A stretch of 64,000 nt of DNA from Azospirillum formosense (GTDB lineage: Bacteria; Pseudomonadota; Alphaproteobacteria; Azospirillales; Azospirillaceae). Positions 36,600 through 45,848 of the stretch are shown in pieces. The notes under the pieces are model-generated. The model was not told the DNA's origin, made no database searches, and worked only from the letters and a program-made list of their open reading frames with translations. Every line of letters begins with the position of its first letter. Position 1 is the first letter of the stretch. The position numbers were made by a program, and so were the translations under genes. The stretch is taken from contig NZ_CP159402.1 in assembly GCF_040500525.1 (NCBI RefSeq), positions 248,001-312,000 of the forward strand. The letters run 5' to 3'.

Positions 36600-36751
36600 G
36601 GCTCCCTCCCGGCTCCTTGCCAAGGCAGGTCGGTGTCGGGGCCATTCCCGTTGGATGCGCCCCATTCCATGGACGTCGGGTGTCCGCGGCGGCGCACAAT
36701 AAGGCTTCGGGAGATATCCGGAAGGAGAGGTTGCCCCTGGGGGCCCGAAGG

Positions 36752-37186
36752 TCAGGCGCCCTTGAAGACCAGATGCTTGGAGGCGGCGAAGTTCAGCGCC
36801 ATGCCGGACAGCGAGCCGGCGGCGACGGCCAGCACCGGGTGGGCCTCGGCCAGCGGCAGGGCGGCTTCCAGCCCGACCGAGACGCCGTAGTTCACCGCCC
36901 CGCCGAAGGCGTTGGCGGCCAGGAAGGTCGCCCATTGCCGGTAGAGCGGCGCGTCGGCCGCCCCGCGGAAGGTGAAGGCGCGGTTCAGCGCGAAGGTCGT
37001 GGTGGCGGCGGCCAGATAGGCCGGGACGCGGGCGGCGAAGAACTCCAGCCCGGCGCCGAAGACCAGGGCGTAGACCACGGCGGTGTCCACCACCAGACCG
37101 ACCACGCCGACCAGGCCGAACTTGCCGAACTGCACGGCCAGCCGTCCGAGCCGGCCGTCGGGCAGGGAGCCGATGAGGTTGCCCAT
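36752..37186 (-). CDS. GtrA-family membrane protein (putative lipid-linked sugar flippase)
   Basis: 144 residues with four hydrophobic helices in GtrA pattern: FGKFGLVGVVGLVVDTAVVY, YLAAATTTFALNRAFTF, ATFLAANAFGGAVNYGVSV and LSGMALNFAASKHLVFKGA. GtrA proteins are thought to flip polyprenyl-phosphate sugars made by a GtrB glycosyltransferase; that gene is 2 bp upstream in the same operon (37189-38235). The membrane glycosyltransferase that would use the lipid-linked sugar is at 38291-39919. Confidence 0.88.
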   Translation of the reverse strand: MGNLIGSLPDGRLGRLAVQFGKFGLVGVVGLVVDTAVVYALVFGAGLEFFAARVPAYLAAATTTFALNRAFTFRGAADAPLYRQWATFLAANAFGGAVNYGVSVGLEAALPLAEAHPVLAVAAGSLSGMALNFAASKHLVFKGA

Positions 37187-37188
37187 GG

Positions 37189-38235
37189 TCAGGACCCGGC
37201 GGCCTTGCGGACCGGATGGACGCCCGGCGCGGGGATGGAGAGGTAGCGCATGCGCTTGGCCTCGCGGCGGCCCAGCGTGACCGTGTCGAGGATCAGCCCG
37301 CAGGTCAGGCTGAGGAAGCCCAGCAGCATCAGCCCGGTGGACAGCACGGCGGTGGGCAGGCGCGGCACCAGCCCGGTCTGCAGGTAGGTCACCACCACCG
37401 GCCAGGCGAGGATCACCGACGCCGCGGCCAGCGCCGCGAAGATGGCGAAGAAGAAGGGCAGGGGGCGCTCCTCCTTCACCAGATTGACGATGGTGCGCAG
37501 GATGCGGATGCCGTCGCGGATCGTGTTCAGCTTGCTGTGCGATCCCGGCGGGCGGTCCTTGTAGGGCGCCTTGATCTCGGCGATGGGCATGTTCAGCTCC
37601 AGCGCGTGGACGGTCAGCTCCGTCTCCGTCTCGAAGCCGCTGGCCAGCGCCGGGAAGGACTTGATGAAGCGCCGAGAGAAGACGCGGTAGCCGGACAGCA
37701 TGTCGTGGATGCGGTTGCCGAAGATCAGCGCGACCATGCCGGTCAGCAGCTTGTTGCCGAAGCGGTGGCCGGGCCGGTAGGCCTTGACGATCTCGGTGAC
37801 GCGGGCGCCGTTGACCATGTCGAGCTGGTCCTCCCACAGCCGCTTGACCATCAGCGGCACGGAGGGTGCGTGGTAGGTGTCGTCGCCGTCCACCAGCACA
37901 TAGACGTCGGCCTCGATGTCGGAGAACATGCGGCGCATGACGTTGCCCTTGCCCTGCAACGGCTCGTGCCGGACGACGGCACCGGCGGCCTTCGCCACCT
38001 CCACCGTGCGGTCGGACGAGTTGTTGTCGTAGACGTAGACCGTCGCGTCGGGCAGCGCCGCCTGGAAGTCGCGCACGACGGCGGCGATGGCCGCCTCCTC
38101 GTTGTAGCAGGGGATCAGCACCGCGACGATGGGAGCCACCGCGGGCGCCGTGTCCGGGGCCGAAATAGGGGCTGCGGACGTCGCGGGGCGGTCGATGGAA
38201 TAGTCGGCCGGTCGATCAATGGTGGAGACGGTCAT
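37189..38235 (-). CDS. GtrB-type polyprenyl-phosphate glycosyltransferase (GT2)
   Basis: 348 residues. N-terminal GT2 domain (about 30-250): VLIPCYNEEAAIAAVVRDF, YVYDNNSSDRT, the metal motif VLVDGDDTYHAP, and RFIKSFPALASGFETETEL. Two C-terminal membrane helices (about 270-295 and 305-330). This architecture fits GtrB/DPM1-like enzymes that charge undecaprenyl phosphate with a sugar. The first 30 residues are a Thr/Ala/Asp-rich tail. The sugar cannot be determined from the sequence. Confidence 0.9.
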   Translation of the reverse strand: MTVSTIDRPADYSIDRPATSAAPISAPDTAPAVAPIVAVLIPCYNEEAAIAAVVRDFQAALPDATVYVYDNNSSDRTVEVAKAAGAVVRHEPLQGKGNVMRRMFSDIEADVYVLVDGDDTYHAPSVPLMVKRLWEDQLDMVNGARVTEIVKAYRPGHRFGNKLLTGMVALIFGNRIHDMLSGYRVFSRRFIKSFPALASGFETETELTVHALELNMPIAEIKAPYKDRPPGSHSKLNTIRDGIRILRTIVNLVKEERPLPFFFAIFAALAAASVILAWPVVVTYLQTGLVPRLPTAVLSTGLMLLGFLSLTCGLILDTVTLGRREAKRMRYLSIPAPGVHPVRKAAGS

Positions 38236-38290
38236 GGCGATGCGCTTCGAAACGGTGCCGATGTAGGGTTAAACAGCACAATCGCCTGAT

Positions 38291-39919
38291 TTAATCCACT
38301 GACCTTTCATGGTCCGCCATGCGCGTCACGGCGCAGAGGTTCAGCGGCTCGCCCAGGTTGTTGAGAATGACGCGGCAGTTGTCCTGCGCCACCCGCAGCC
38401 CCAGCAGGGCGGCGGCTTTCGCGGCGCCGGGCGTGTCGGGGATGGTGCTGAGCATCAGGAAGCGCCCGCGGTGCGCCCCCACCTTGTCCTGCATCAGCGC
38501 GAGGTAGCCGTTGCCGACCGAGTCCGGCTGGAGGAAGTTGGACTGGATGCGCACGAAGGGGATGCGCGGCGGGAAGGCCGGAACGACGTGGGAGATCGCC
38601 CAGTAGCCGGCCATCAGCACCATCGTGTCGTCGGGGTCCTCGATGGGCGGCACGACGGCCTCCACCCAATGCTCGCTCCACGGCACGCGGCCCCAGTCGG
38701 CGGGCCGGGCGGTGGCCTGGACCAGCAGCAGGAGCAGCGCCGCCAGGGCGAGCGCCGCCCGGCGCGGCACCGGCAGCAGGCCCGCCGCCATGACGATGGC
38801 CAGCGGGGCCAGCATCTCCAGCGGCACCAGGTAGCGGTAGATGCAGAACATCCCCACCCACAGCGCGTAGGTCACCGCCATGGCGGTCAGCAGGTAACGT
38901 GTGGCGGCCTTCTCGGTCAGTTCCGCCGACGGTTGGCGGAAGGCCAGTCCGAGCAGCGCCAAAGCGGCGGCGGCGGGCACGAGGAGGAACAGCACCAGGA
39001 CGCGCAGGTCGAAGAAGGGGACCTCGCCGACCTTCAGCGGCGCGAAGGGGAAGACCAGAGGGAAGAGCAGCCGCTCCAGCCGGGAGTCCGGGAAGAAGCT
39101 GACGTTGACGTAGCCGGACAGCGCGGCGAAGGGCGATTTGAAGATCTGGTTCATGTGCGGGAAGACGGGATTCCCGTATTCCACCCACAGATGGGCCATC
39201 CAGAAGCCGCCGCACAGCGCCAGCCCGCCGAGCACGCCGAGGCCGAAGACGAAGGCCAGCCACAGCCGCCGCCAGGGCCGGGCCGGCAGCGCCAGGAAGG
39301 CGAGGCAGAGCCCGACCGCGTAGATCACCGTCGGGTTCTTCATGCCCATCGCCGCCCCGGCCAGCAGCCCCGCCGCGCCCGCCCGCGCGAGGGCGCCCGG
39401 CGCCGGCCCGCCGATCAGCCGCGGCAGCGACCCGGCCACCACGACCAGCGCGCCGAGCACGCCCAGGCTGACCATGTTGTCGTGGAAGGTGGTGCCGAGC
39501 AGCCCCAGCGTGCCGCCGCCGAAACCGGCCATCACCGCCAGCAGGGCGGCCAGGGCCACCCGCTGCCCCGCGCCGCCGACGCGCAGCGTGGCGTGGGCCA
39601 GAAGGAAGGCCAGAGCCAGGTTCAGCCCGTGCAGCGTCCCCCAGACGAAGCCCGCCGCGCGCGCCGGCAGATGGCTGGCGAGCAGGTAGAAGGGGACGTC
39701 CAGCAGGGGGTTGTAGAAGCTGGGCATCTGCGCCGGCAGCATGTCCATGCCCAGCCGTCCGGTCAGCAGGGCGTAGGCGTTGTACCAATGGTAGTTCCGC
39801 AGGTCCCAGTTGGCGTCCATGCCGAGCGCCAGCCCGAGCAGGCCGTAGAGCGGCGGGGCCAGCAGCAGGAAGGCGAACGCCGCGGTGCGCGGGCGGGGGG
39901 CGGTGGGGAGCAAGGTCAT
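38291..39919 (-). CDS. Polytopic membrane glycosyltransferase (GT-C-like)
   Basis: 542 residues from ATG 39919 with about 10-11 membrane helices. The short first periplasmic loop carries ALGMDANWDLRNYHWYNAYA, whose acidic residues fit the GT-C catalytic position, and the C-terminal ~120 residues form a soluble periplasmic part. It is the first gene of a three-gene operon with GtrB- and GtrA-like proteins and probably transfers the lipid-linked sugar to an envelope glycan. Upstream codons to 39976 were rejected as the family fold starts at MTLLPTA. The acceptor is unknown. Confidence 0.82.
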   Translation of the reverse strand: MTLLPTAPRPRTAAFAFLLLAPPLYGLLGLALGMDANWDLRNYHWYNAYALLTGRLGMDMLPAQMPSFYNPLLDVPFYLLASHLPARAAGFVWGTLHGLNLALAFLLAHATLRVGGAGQRVALAALLAVMAGFGGGTLGLLGTTFHDNMVSLGVLGALVVVAGSLPRLIGGPAPGALARAGAAGLLAGAAMGMKNPTVIYAVGLCLAFLALPARPWRRLWLAFVFGLGVLGGLALCGGFWMAHLWVEYGNPVFPHMNQIFKSPFAALSGYVNVSFFPDSRLERLLFPLVFPFAPLKVGEVPFFDLRVLVLFLLVPAAAALALLGLAFRQPSAELTEKAATRYLLTAMAVTYALWVGMFCIYRYLVPLEMLAPLAIVMAAGLLPVPRRAALALAALLLLLVQATARPADWGRVPWSEHWVEAVVPPIEDPDDTMVLMAGYWAISHVVPAFPPRIPFVRIQSNFLQPDSVGNGYLALMQDKVGAHRGRFLMLSTIPDTPGAAKAAALLGLRVAQDNCRVILNNLGEPLNLCAVTRMADHERSVD

Positions 39920-40215
39920 GAAGGTCGCGGAACCCAGGGAAGCGTCGGCCCCTTGGTAGGCGAGGGGGCGCCCCACAGCAAGGACGCGATGCCGGACCGC
40001 CCCCCTCGAGACCCCTGCGAAGACCCCCCTGAGGACCGTGGCGGAGGGAAATCGGGAGCAATTTCGTTGCGTCCGGCTGTGTTCCGGGATGCGGAATCGC
40101 GCGCCGCGGGCGGCTTTTGCGGCAAGCTTCCTCTGGCAATGGCGGGACGGGTCTGCTATTCACCGAACTCCGCATGCACACGCTTGCGCCTCTTTTGCGC
40201 GACAGGATTCTGGCG

Positions 40216-40827
40216 ATGGAAAAGTTTACGGTTCTCACCGGTGTTGCGGCGCCGCTGCCGATGATCAACGTCGACACCGACATGATCATTCCCAAGCAAT
40301 TCCTGAAGACCATCAAGCGGACCGGGCTGGGCAAGCATCTTTTCGACGAGATGCGCTACACCCCCGACGGCGCCGAGGTCGCGGAATTCGTCCTCAACAA
40401 GCCGGCCTACCGCAGCGCCAAGATCCTCGTTTCGGGCGACAATTTCGGCTGCGGCTCCTCGCGTGAGCATGCGCCGTGGGCGCTGGCCGATTTCGGCATC
40501 CGCTGCATCATCGCGCCGAGCTTCGCGGACATCTTCTTCAACAACTGCTTCAAGAACGGCATCCTGCCGATCAAGCTGCCGAAGGAACAGGTGGACCTGC
40601 TGCTCGACGACGCGTCGCGCGGGTCGAACGCCATCGTCTCGGTGGATCTGGAGAAACAGGAGATCACCGGTCCGGACGGCGGCAAGATCAGCTTCGAGGT
40701 CGACCCCTTCCGCAAGCACTGCCTGCTGAACGGGCTGGACGACATCGGGCTGACCATGCAGCAGGCCGCCTTCATCGACCAGTATGAAGGCAAGCAGCGC
40801 GGCGGCCAGCCCTGGCTGTGGGGCTGA
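40216..40827 (+). CDS. leuD: 3-isopropylmalate dehydratase small subunit
   Basis: 203 residues from ATG 40216 ([26 protein letters not shown]), with [18 protein letters not shown], the swivelling-domain signature. Together with the large subunit LeuC it isomerises 2- to 3-isopropylmalate in leucine synthesis. leuC is not in this window; leuB follows after 152 bp. In many relatives leuC precedes leuD; here the upstream neighbour is a divergent glycosyl-transfer operon. An upstream in-frame extension to 40117 was rejected as non-conserved. Confidence 0.95.
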   Translation: MEKFTVLTGVAAPLPMINVDTDMIIPKQFLKTIKRTGLGKHLFDEMRYTPDGAEVAEFVLNKPAYRSAKILVSGDNFGCGSSREHAPWALADFGIRCIIAPSFADIFFNNCFKNGILPIKLPKEQVDLLLDDASRGSNAIVSVDLEKQEITGPDGGKISFEVDPFRKHCLLNGLDDIGLTMQQAAFIDQYEGKQRGGQPWLWG

Positions 40828-40979
40828 CCGGCCCGGCTGCCACCTGGGCCAACCGATACGGGCCCCATGGCGTCCGGCTGTGACGGCCTTGCGGACCGGC
40901 GGAGCGGGAACCACCTTCCGGCCTGTCGGTCCGCGGATTAGACAACACTGATAAAGTCTCCAATGGGAGTGCGTGCGCC

Positions 40980-42095
40980 ATGCCCGCCAACAAGAAGCTT
41001 CTGTTTTTGCCCGGCGACGGGATCGGTCCGGAGGTCATGCGCCAGGTGCGCCGGGTCATCGACTGGCTCGACCGCAAGCGCAACGTCACCTTCGACGTCA
41101 CCGAGGGGCTGGTCGGCGGCGCGGCCATCGACGCCTACGGCGTTCCCCTGAAGGACGAGACGCTGGCCGACGCGCTGGCGGCGGACGCGGTGATGCTGGG
41201 CGCCGTCGGCGGCCCCAAGTGGGACAACCCCACCGACTACACCAAGCGCCCGGAAGCCGGCCTGCTGACGCTCCGCAAGGAGCTGAACCTGTTCGCCAAC
41301 CTGCGCCCGGCGGTGGTGTTCGACGCCCTGGTCGACGCCTCGACCCTGAAGGCCGACGTCATCAAGGGCCTGGACATCCTGATCGTCCGCGAGCTGACCG
41401 GCGGCGTCTATTTCGGTGAGCCGCGCGGCATCACCGACATCGGCAACGGCGAGCGCCGCGGCGTCAACACCCAGGTCTACACGACCAGCGAGATCCGCCG
41501 CGTCGCCCGCGTCGCCTTCGAGCTGGCGCGCAAGCGCGGCAACAAGCTCCACTCGATGGAGAAGGCCAACGTGATGGAATCGGGCCTCCTGTGGCGCCAG
41601 GAAGTCACGAAGCTCCATCAGGAGGAGTTCTCCGACGTCACGCTGGAGCACATGTACGCCGACAACGGCGCCATGCAGCTGCTGAAGAACCCGAAGCAGT
41701 TCGACGTGATCGTCACCGACAACCTGTTCGGCGACATCCTGTCGGACGAGGCGGCGATGATGACCGGCTCGCTCGGCATGCTGCCGTCGGCCTCGCTCGG
41801 CGCTCCGGACGCCAACGGCCAGCGCAAGGCTCTCTACGAGCCGGTGCACGGCTCCGCCCCGGACATCGTCGGGCGCGACCTCGCCAACCCCTGCGCGACG
41901 CTGCTGTCCTTCGCCATGTGCCTGCGCTACTCGTTCAACATGGACGAAGAGGCGAAGATGCTGGAGAAGGCCGTGCAGAACGTGCTGTCGGGCGGCATGC
42001 GCACGGCGGACATCATGGCGCCGGGCATGGCCCGCTGCTCCACGACGGTCATGGGCGACTCGATCCTGCGCGAGCTGGACAAGCTGGCCTCCTGA
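40980..42095 (+). CDS. leuB: 3-isopropylmalate dehydrogenase
   Basis: 371 residues. [15 protein letters not shown]-terminus, substrate arginines in [21 protein letters not shown], the metal-binding Asp cluster [15 protein letters not shown], and NAD-adenosine loop [15 protein letters not shown] are all present. It oxidises and decarboxylates 3-isopropylmalate with NAD+. Homologous isocitrate and tartrate dehydrogenases are less similar at the [13 protein letters not shown] loop. Operon with leuD; followed by a tandem repeat and a strong terminator (42185-42218). Confidence 0.96.
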   Translation: MPANKKLLFLPGDGIGPEVMRQVRRVIDWLDRKRNVTFDVTEGLVGGAAIDAYGVPLKDETLADALAADAVMLGAVGGPKWDNPTDYTKRPEAGLLTLRKELNLFANLRPAVVFDALVDASTLKADVIKGLDILIVRELTGGVYFGEPRGITDIGNGERRGVNTQVYTTSEIRRVARVAFELARKRGNKLHSMEKANVMESGLLWRQEVTKLHQEEFSDVTLEHMYADNGAMQLLKNPKQFDVIVTDNLFGDILSDEAAMMTGSLGMLPSASLGAPDANGQRKALYEPVHGSAPDIVGRDLANPCATLLSFAMCLRYSFNMDEEAKMLEKAVQNVLSGGMRTADIMAPGMARCSTTVMGDSILRELDKLAS

Positions 42096-42108
42096 CCGGC
42101 CGCGCCTT

Positions 42109-42155
42109 CGGTCGGTCGGCTGCCGGTCGGTCGGGCTGCCGGTCCGTCGGGCTGG
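42109..42155. repeat. Three imperfect 15-16-bp tandem repeats after leuB
   Basis: Units CGGTCGGTCGG(G)CTGC at 42109-42123, 42124-42139 and, with one change and a final G, 42140-42155. They sit between the leuB stop and its terminator, in the transcript's 3' end. No coding function is apparent. Confidence 0.8.
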
Positions 42156-42184
42156 AGGACGCCGACCAGTGGACGGCGAAAAAG

Positions 42185-42218
42185 AAAGCCCCTCTCCGGT
42201 TCCGGAGAGGGGCTTTTC
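42185..42218 (+). terminator. Rho-independent terminator of leuDB
   Basis: Stem AAAGCCCCTCTCCGG / CCGGAGAGGGGCTTTT with a very tight loop, followed by T run. It also has an A run on the other side, so it could stop the minus-strand KGG gene that ends at 42231. Confidence 0.88.
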
Positions 42219-42230
42219 GCGTTGGTGCCG

Positions 42231-42551
42231 TCAGTCGCCTTCGCCCGGACGCAGGGCGGCCCCGCGTCCGCCATGGCTCGCCTGCCCGCCCTTCCGCCCC
42301 GCTTCGGCGGCCAGGGACGGGTTCTTGGAGAAGCTGCGGGAGGATGCCGGTACGCTCCGGCCCCCCTTACGCCCCGCCTCGGCGGCGAGTTCCGGGTTCT
42401 TGGAGAAGCTGCGCTTGTCGGCTGGCACGCTTTCCCCGCCCTTGCTGGCGATCTGGCGTTGCCGGTCACGGTCCATCGACGCGAAGCCGCGGTTCGATGT
42501 GCGACCGCTCCCGGATTGGACTTCGCCTTGGCCGTTGTCTTTCGAGGCCAT
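42231..42551 (-). CDS. KGG-repeat stress protein (YciG/con-10-like)
   Basis: 106 residues from ATG 42551. A Gly/Ser/Asn-rich head precedes three copies of the KGG motif: IASKGGESVPADKRSFSK, AGRKGGRSVPASSRSFSKNP and AGRKGGQASHGG. These small hydrophilic proteins are linked to general stress, desiccation and stationary phase. A candidate EcfG-type promoter (GGAAC-N16-GGTT on the minus strand, 42607-42583) lies about 30 bp upstream of the ATG, consistent with PhyR/NepR/EcfG control. In-frame codons before 42551 cross this promoter, supporting the chosen start. Confidence 0.85.
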   Translation of the reverse strand: MASKDNGQGEVQSGSGRTSNRGFASMDRDRQRQIASKGGESVPADKRSFSKNPELAAEAGRKGGRSVPASSRSFSKNPSLAAEAGRKGGQASHGGRGAALRPGEGD

Positions 42552-42582
42552 CTTCAACCTCCACCTCTGCCACATGTCGGAA

Positions 42583-42607
42583 AACCGATGGGGGGCGACT
42601 TGGTTCC
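42583..42607 (-). promoter_or_regulatory. Candidate EcfG/general-stress promoter for the KGG gene
   Basis: On the minus strand GGAAC (42607-42603), 16 bases, then GGTT (42586-42583). It resembles the alphaproteobacterial EcfG (PhyR pathway) consensus GGAAC-N16/17-CGTT, with one mismatch or shifted spacing. The start codon at 42551 is a normal distance away. Confidence 0.6.
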
Positions 42608-42674
42608 GGAGAGGTCGTGATTCTGATTCCTTCGGCACCCGTAAGTGGCAGCGGGATGCATCGGACCGCATCTG

Positions 42675-42699
42675 GGAACGCTTTGCCTCCCGATCGGTT
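42675..42699 (+). promoter_or_regulatory. Candidate EcfG/general-stress promoter for the basic hypothetical gene
   Basis: GGAAC at 42675-42679, 16 bases, GGTT at 42696-42699, the same arrangement as the divergent element at 42583-42607. It is 51 bp ahead of ATG 42751. Two such elements in one 200-bp divergent region are unlikely to be coincidence. Confidence 0.6.
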
Positions 42700-42750
42700 G
42701 AGCGGACGGGGGTAAGCCGAAGCGGGACCACGAAGCAGAGAGGTTCAACG

Positions 42751-43269
42751 ATGGGAGTCGAACTGACGGCCGAACGACGGCTGTTGTCCGAAAAGGAATT
42801 CGAGCAGGTCCGCCGCAGCCATTACCCGGATTTGGAGTCCCTGCCGCCCGACGAGACCCTGACGCTGGCCCGCTGGCTGCGCGGGGAGCGCGACCGGGCG
42901 CGCGACATCATCGCCTCGCGCCGCCGCGGACGGCGGGGTAAGGCCAGCGGCACCGGCCAGCAATCGGCCGACGCCAGCGAACGCGGCCTGTCCGCGAAAA
43001 AGCAGGTCTACGCGCGGGCCCTGAAGCGGGTGAACGGGCGGCTGGAGCGGTTCCGTGCCGAGCGACGGAGGGAAATCATCCAGGCCAACCTTCAGGACGC
43101 CCTGAAGCGTAGGAAGGAGGCGGAGCCCCAGCACCCGTCCCCTGGGCGCACCCCACGCAAGGGCATGCGCCCGATCCCCAGCGGGCGCCGGACGGTCGAC
43201 ACCGATCCGCGCGAGATCGGGCGCGTGTCGCAGTTCGTGAAGGACGCCCAGGCACGCCGCGATTCCTGA
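42751..43269 (+). CDS. Basic hypothetical protein, divergent from KGG gene
   Basis: 172 residues from ATG 42751, with AGAGAGG as ribosome site. Very rich in Arg/Lys: LTLARWLRGERDRARDII, RRRGRRGKASG, VYARALKRVNGRLERFRAERRRE. The central part is probably helical or coiled; the C-terminal 45 residues are basic and Pro-rich. It could bind nucleic acid, but no known domain is recognised. Shares a divergent region with the KGG gene; both have stress-type promoter motifs, so I infer a general-stress role. Confidence 0.75.
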   Translation: MGVELTAERRLLSEKEFEQVRRSHYPDLESLPPDETLTLARWLRGERDRARDIIASRRRGRRGKASGTGQQSADASERGLSAKKQVYARALKRVNGRLERFRAERRREIIQANLQDALKRRKEAEPQHPSPGRTPRKGMRPIPSGRRTVDTDPREIGRVSQFVKDAQARRDS

Positions 43270-43299
43270 GCGCCCAGTCGACGAGAGGGGCGGTGGGCG

Positions 43300-44181
43300 T
43301 CAGCCCGCCGCCTCCAGCGCCCGGATCGCCTCGGCCAGCGCGACGAGGCGCCGGGCGTTCTCGACATGCAGGTTCTCCACCAGCCGCCCGTCCACCAGAA
43401 CCACCCCCTTGCCCTGGGCGACGGCCTCGGCGTGGGCCTGGATGATCCGGTGGGCCTGGGCGACCTCGTCTCCGCTCGGCGCGAAGGCGGCGTTGCAGGC
43501 CGCGATGGTCTTGGGGTGGATCAGCGTCTTGCCGTCGAAGCCAAGCTCCCGTCCCTGCGCGCAGGACTCGGCGAAGCCCGCCTCGTCGTTCAGGTCGAGA
43601 TGCACCCCGTCGAGGATGGCGAGGCCGTAGGCCCGCGCCGCCAGCAGGCAGAGGCCCAGGCTGGTCAGCATCGGCAGCCGGTCGCGCGTGTGGGCCGCGT
43701 GCAGGTCCTTGGCGAGGTCTGAGGTGCCCATCACCAGCCCGCCCAGCTTCGGGCTGGCTCCGGCGATCTCCCTGGCGTTCAGCATGCCGAGCGGTGTCTC
43801 CATCATGCACCAGATGGTCTGTCCCTCCGGCGAGCCGTTGGCGCGCAGCACCGCCTCGGCCTGGCGGACCATGTCGGCGCTCTCCACCTTCGGCAGCAGC
43901 ACCGCGTCGGCCCCGCTGGATGCCGCCATCACGAGGTCGTCGTAGCCCCAGGGCGTGTTCAGCCCGTTGGTGCGGACCACCAGCTCCCGCCCGCCATAGC
44001 CGCCGGCGGCGATGGACGCCTGGATGGTGGCGCGGGCCTCCGCCTTGGCGTCGGGGGCCACGGCGTCCTCCAGGTCGAGGATCAGGCCGTCGGCGGGCAG
44101 GCTGCGCCCCTTCTCCAGGGCGCGGGCGTTGGAGCCGGGCATGTAGAGCACGCTGCGGCGCGGGCGGGCGGAGGCGGCCAT
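43300..44181 (-). CDS. HpcH/HpaI-CitE-type CoA lyase
   Basis: 293 residues. TIM-barrel motifs of the citrate lyase beta/malyl-CoA lyase family: RRSVLYMPGSNARALEK, GLILDLEDAVAPDAK (acidic metal ligands), AVLLPKVESAD, and WCMMETPLGMLNA. Likely reactions are cleavage of malyl-CoA, methylmalyl-CoA or citramalyl-CoA to acetyl-CoA/propionyl-CoA plus a keto acid. The exact substrate is not determinable; the true citE partner genes citD/citF are absent, so a citrate lyase complex is unlikely. It is transcribed away from pdxY. Confidence 0.85.
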   Translation of the reverse strand: MAASARPRRSVLYMPGSNARALEKGRSLPADGLILDLEDAVAPDAKAEARATIQASIAAGGYGGRELVVRTNGLNTPWGYDDLVMAASSGADAVLLPKVESADMVRQAEAVLRANGSPEGQTIWCMMETPLGMLNAREIAGASPKLGGLVMGTSDLAKDLHAAHTRDRLPMLTSLGLCLLAARAYGLAILDGVHLDLNDEAGFAESCAQGRELGFDGKTLIHPKTIAACNAAFAPSGDEVAQAHRIIQAHAEAVAQGKGVVLVDGRLVENLHVENARRLVALAEAIRALEAAG

Positions 44182-44346
44182 GGCATTCCCTCAGGCGTTC
44201 TTGTGTCGTTGCCGCAGGATTAGCCGCAGGAGCGCGCCCTGTCCATGCGGCGCGTAAGGCGTGAAACTCTGGTCTGCATGGAAACATCCCCAGCGTGTGG
44301 CGCGGACGGTTTAGGATGCGCCCCCAACCTTTCGGATCGTCCGCCC

Positions 44347-45207
44347 ATGAAGACCGTCATTTCGATCCAGTCCCACGTCGCTTACGGCTATGTCGGCAAC
44401 CGGGCCGCGGTGTTCCCGCTGCAGCGGCTGGGCTGCGACGCCATCGCGGTGAACACGGTGCAGTTCTCCAACCACACCGGCTACGGCGAATGGACCGGGC
44501 AGGTCTTCACGGCCGAGCATGTGGCCGACCTGATGGACGGCGTCGCCGCGCGCGGCGTCCTGCCCGGCTGCGACGCGCTGCTCTCCGGCTACATGGGCGA
44601 CGTCGGGCTGGGACAGGTGATCGTCGAGACGGCGGCCCGGCTGAAGGCCGCCAACCCGCGCGCCGTCTACGCCTGCGACCCGGTGATGGGCGACGTCGGG
44701 CGCGGCTTCTTCGTGCGTCCCGGCCTGCCGGAGTTCATCCGCGACCACGCCGTCCCCGCCGCCGACCTGATGACCCCCAACCAGTTCGAGCTGGAGTATC
44801 TGACCGGCCGGACGGTGGAGACGCTGGACGACGCGCTGGCCGCCACCGCCGCCCTGCGGGAGCGCGGTCCGCGGCTGGTCCTGGTGACCAGCCTGACCCG
44901 CAAGGACGCCGACCCCGGCCACATCGAGATGCTGGCCGACGACCGCGACGGCGCGTGGCTGGTCTCCACCCCGCGCCTGCCGCTGGACCCGCCGCCCAAC
45001 GGGTCGGGCGACGCGGTGGCCGCCCTGTTCCTGGCCCATTACCTGAAGGCCTTCGATCCGGCCGAAGCGCTGGAGCAGGCGGCGGCGGCCATCTACGCCA
45101 TCTTCCAGACCACCCGCCGGATGGGCACGCGGGAGCTGCAACTGATCGCGGCACAGGACGAGTTCGTGAACCCCAGCCAGCGCTTCACGGTCACCCGCGT
45201 CCGGTAA
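44347..45207 (+). CDS. pdxY: Pyridoxal kinase PdxY
   Basis: 286 residues from ATG 44347 ([24 protein letters not shown]), the canonical PdxY N-terminus. [29 protein letters not shown], and the P-loop-like [18 protein letters not shown] with the catalytic Asp follow. It phosphorylates pyridoxal to PLP in the salvage pathway. Upstream codons to 44245 lack conservation. The LOG-family gene begins 50 bp downstream and may be co-transcribed. Confidence 0.93.
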   Translation: MKTVISIQSHVAYGYVGNRAAVFPLQRLGCDAIAVNTVQFSNHTGYGEWTGQVFTAEHVADLMDGVAARGVLPGCDALLSGYMGDVGLGQVIVETAARLKAANPRAVYACDPVMGDVGRGFFVRPGLPEFIRDHAVPAADLMTPNQFELEYLTGRTVETLDDALAATAALRERGPRLVLVTSLTRKDADPGHIEMLADDRDGAWLVSTPRLPLDPPPNGSGDAVAALFLAHYLKAFDPAEALEQAAAAIYAIFQTTRRMGTRELQLIAAQDEFVNPSQRFTVTRVR

Positions 45208-45257
45208 GCCACCCATTACGACACGCGTCCAAGAGACGGCGCGCACAGAGGAACGAC

Positions 45258-45836
45258 ATGCGGATTTGCGTCTATGCCGGGTCCAACCCCGGCACCAACC
45301 CGGCCTATGGCGAGGCCGCGGAGCAGCTCGGCCGCCACATGGCGGAACGTGGCATCGGCCTCGTCTACGGCGGCGGGCGGACCGGCCTGATGGGGCGGAT
45401 CGCCGACTCGGTCCTGGCGGCGGGCGGCACGGTCACCGGCATCATCCCGCAATTCCTGATGGACAAGGAGGTCGGCCATCAGGGCCTCCAGGAGCTGCGG
45501 GTCGTCTCCACCATGCACGAGCGCAAGGCCCTGATGGCCGAGCTGTCGGACGGCTTCATCGCGCTGCCCGGCGGCATCGGCACGCTGGAGGAGCTGTTCG
45601 AGGTGTGGACCTGGGCGCAGCTCGGCCGCCACGACAAGCCCTGCGGGCTGCTCAACGCCTCCGGCTTCTACGACGGGCTGGCCGGTTTCCTCGACCATGT
45701 GGCGGAAGAACGCTTCATGCAGCCCAAGCACCGCGACATGCTGATCGTCCGCGACACGGCGCCGGGCATCCTCGACGCCTTCGCCGCCTACGAGCCGCCG
45801 GCGGTGCGGAAGTGGCTGGACGAGGCCCGCACCTGA
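45258..45836 (+). CDS. LOG-family phosphoribohydrolase-like protein
   Basis: 192 residues from ATG 45258 ([23 protein letters not shown] site 5 bases ahead). Rossmann fold with [14 protein letters not shown] and the signature [12 protein letters not shown]. Plant and bacterial LOG proteins release free cytokinin bases from nucleoside 5'-monophosphates; many bacterial homologues are of unknown physiological role and are often mislabelled lysine decarboxylase. For a plant-associated genus, cytokinin production is an attractive but unproven idea. Confidence 0.9.
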   Translation: MRICVYAGSNPGTNPAYGEAAEQLGRHMAERGIGLVYGGGRTGLMGRIADSVLAAGGTVTGIIPQFLMDKEVGHQGLQELRVVSTMHERKALMAELSDGFIALPGGIGTLEELFEVWTWAQLGRHDKPCGLLNASGFYDGLAGFLDHVAEERFMQPKHRDMLIVRDTAPGILDAFAAYEPPAVRKWLDEART

Positions 45837-45848
45837 GCCCGCGGTTCC

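Noticed and set aside
43300..44181. Citrate lyase beta subunit of a citrate-fermentation operon
   Set aside because: No citD, citF, citC or citG neighbours; a general malyl-CoA-type lyase is more likely.
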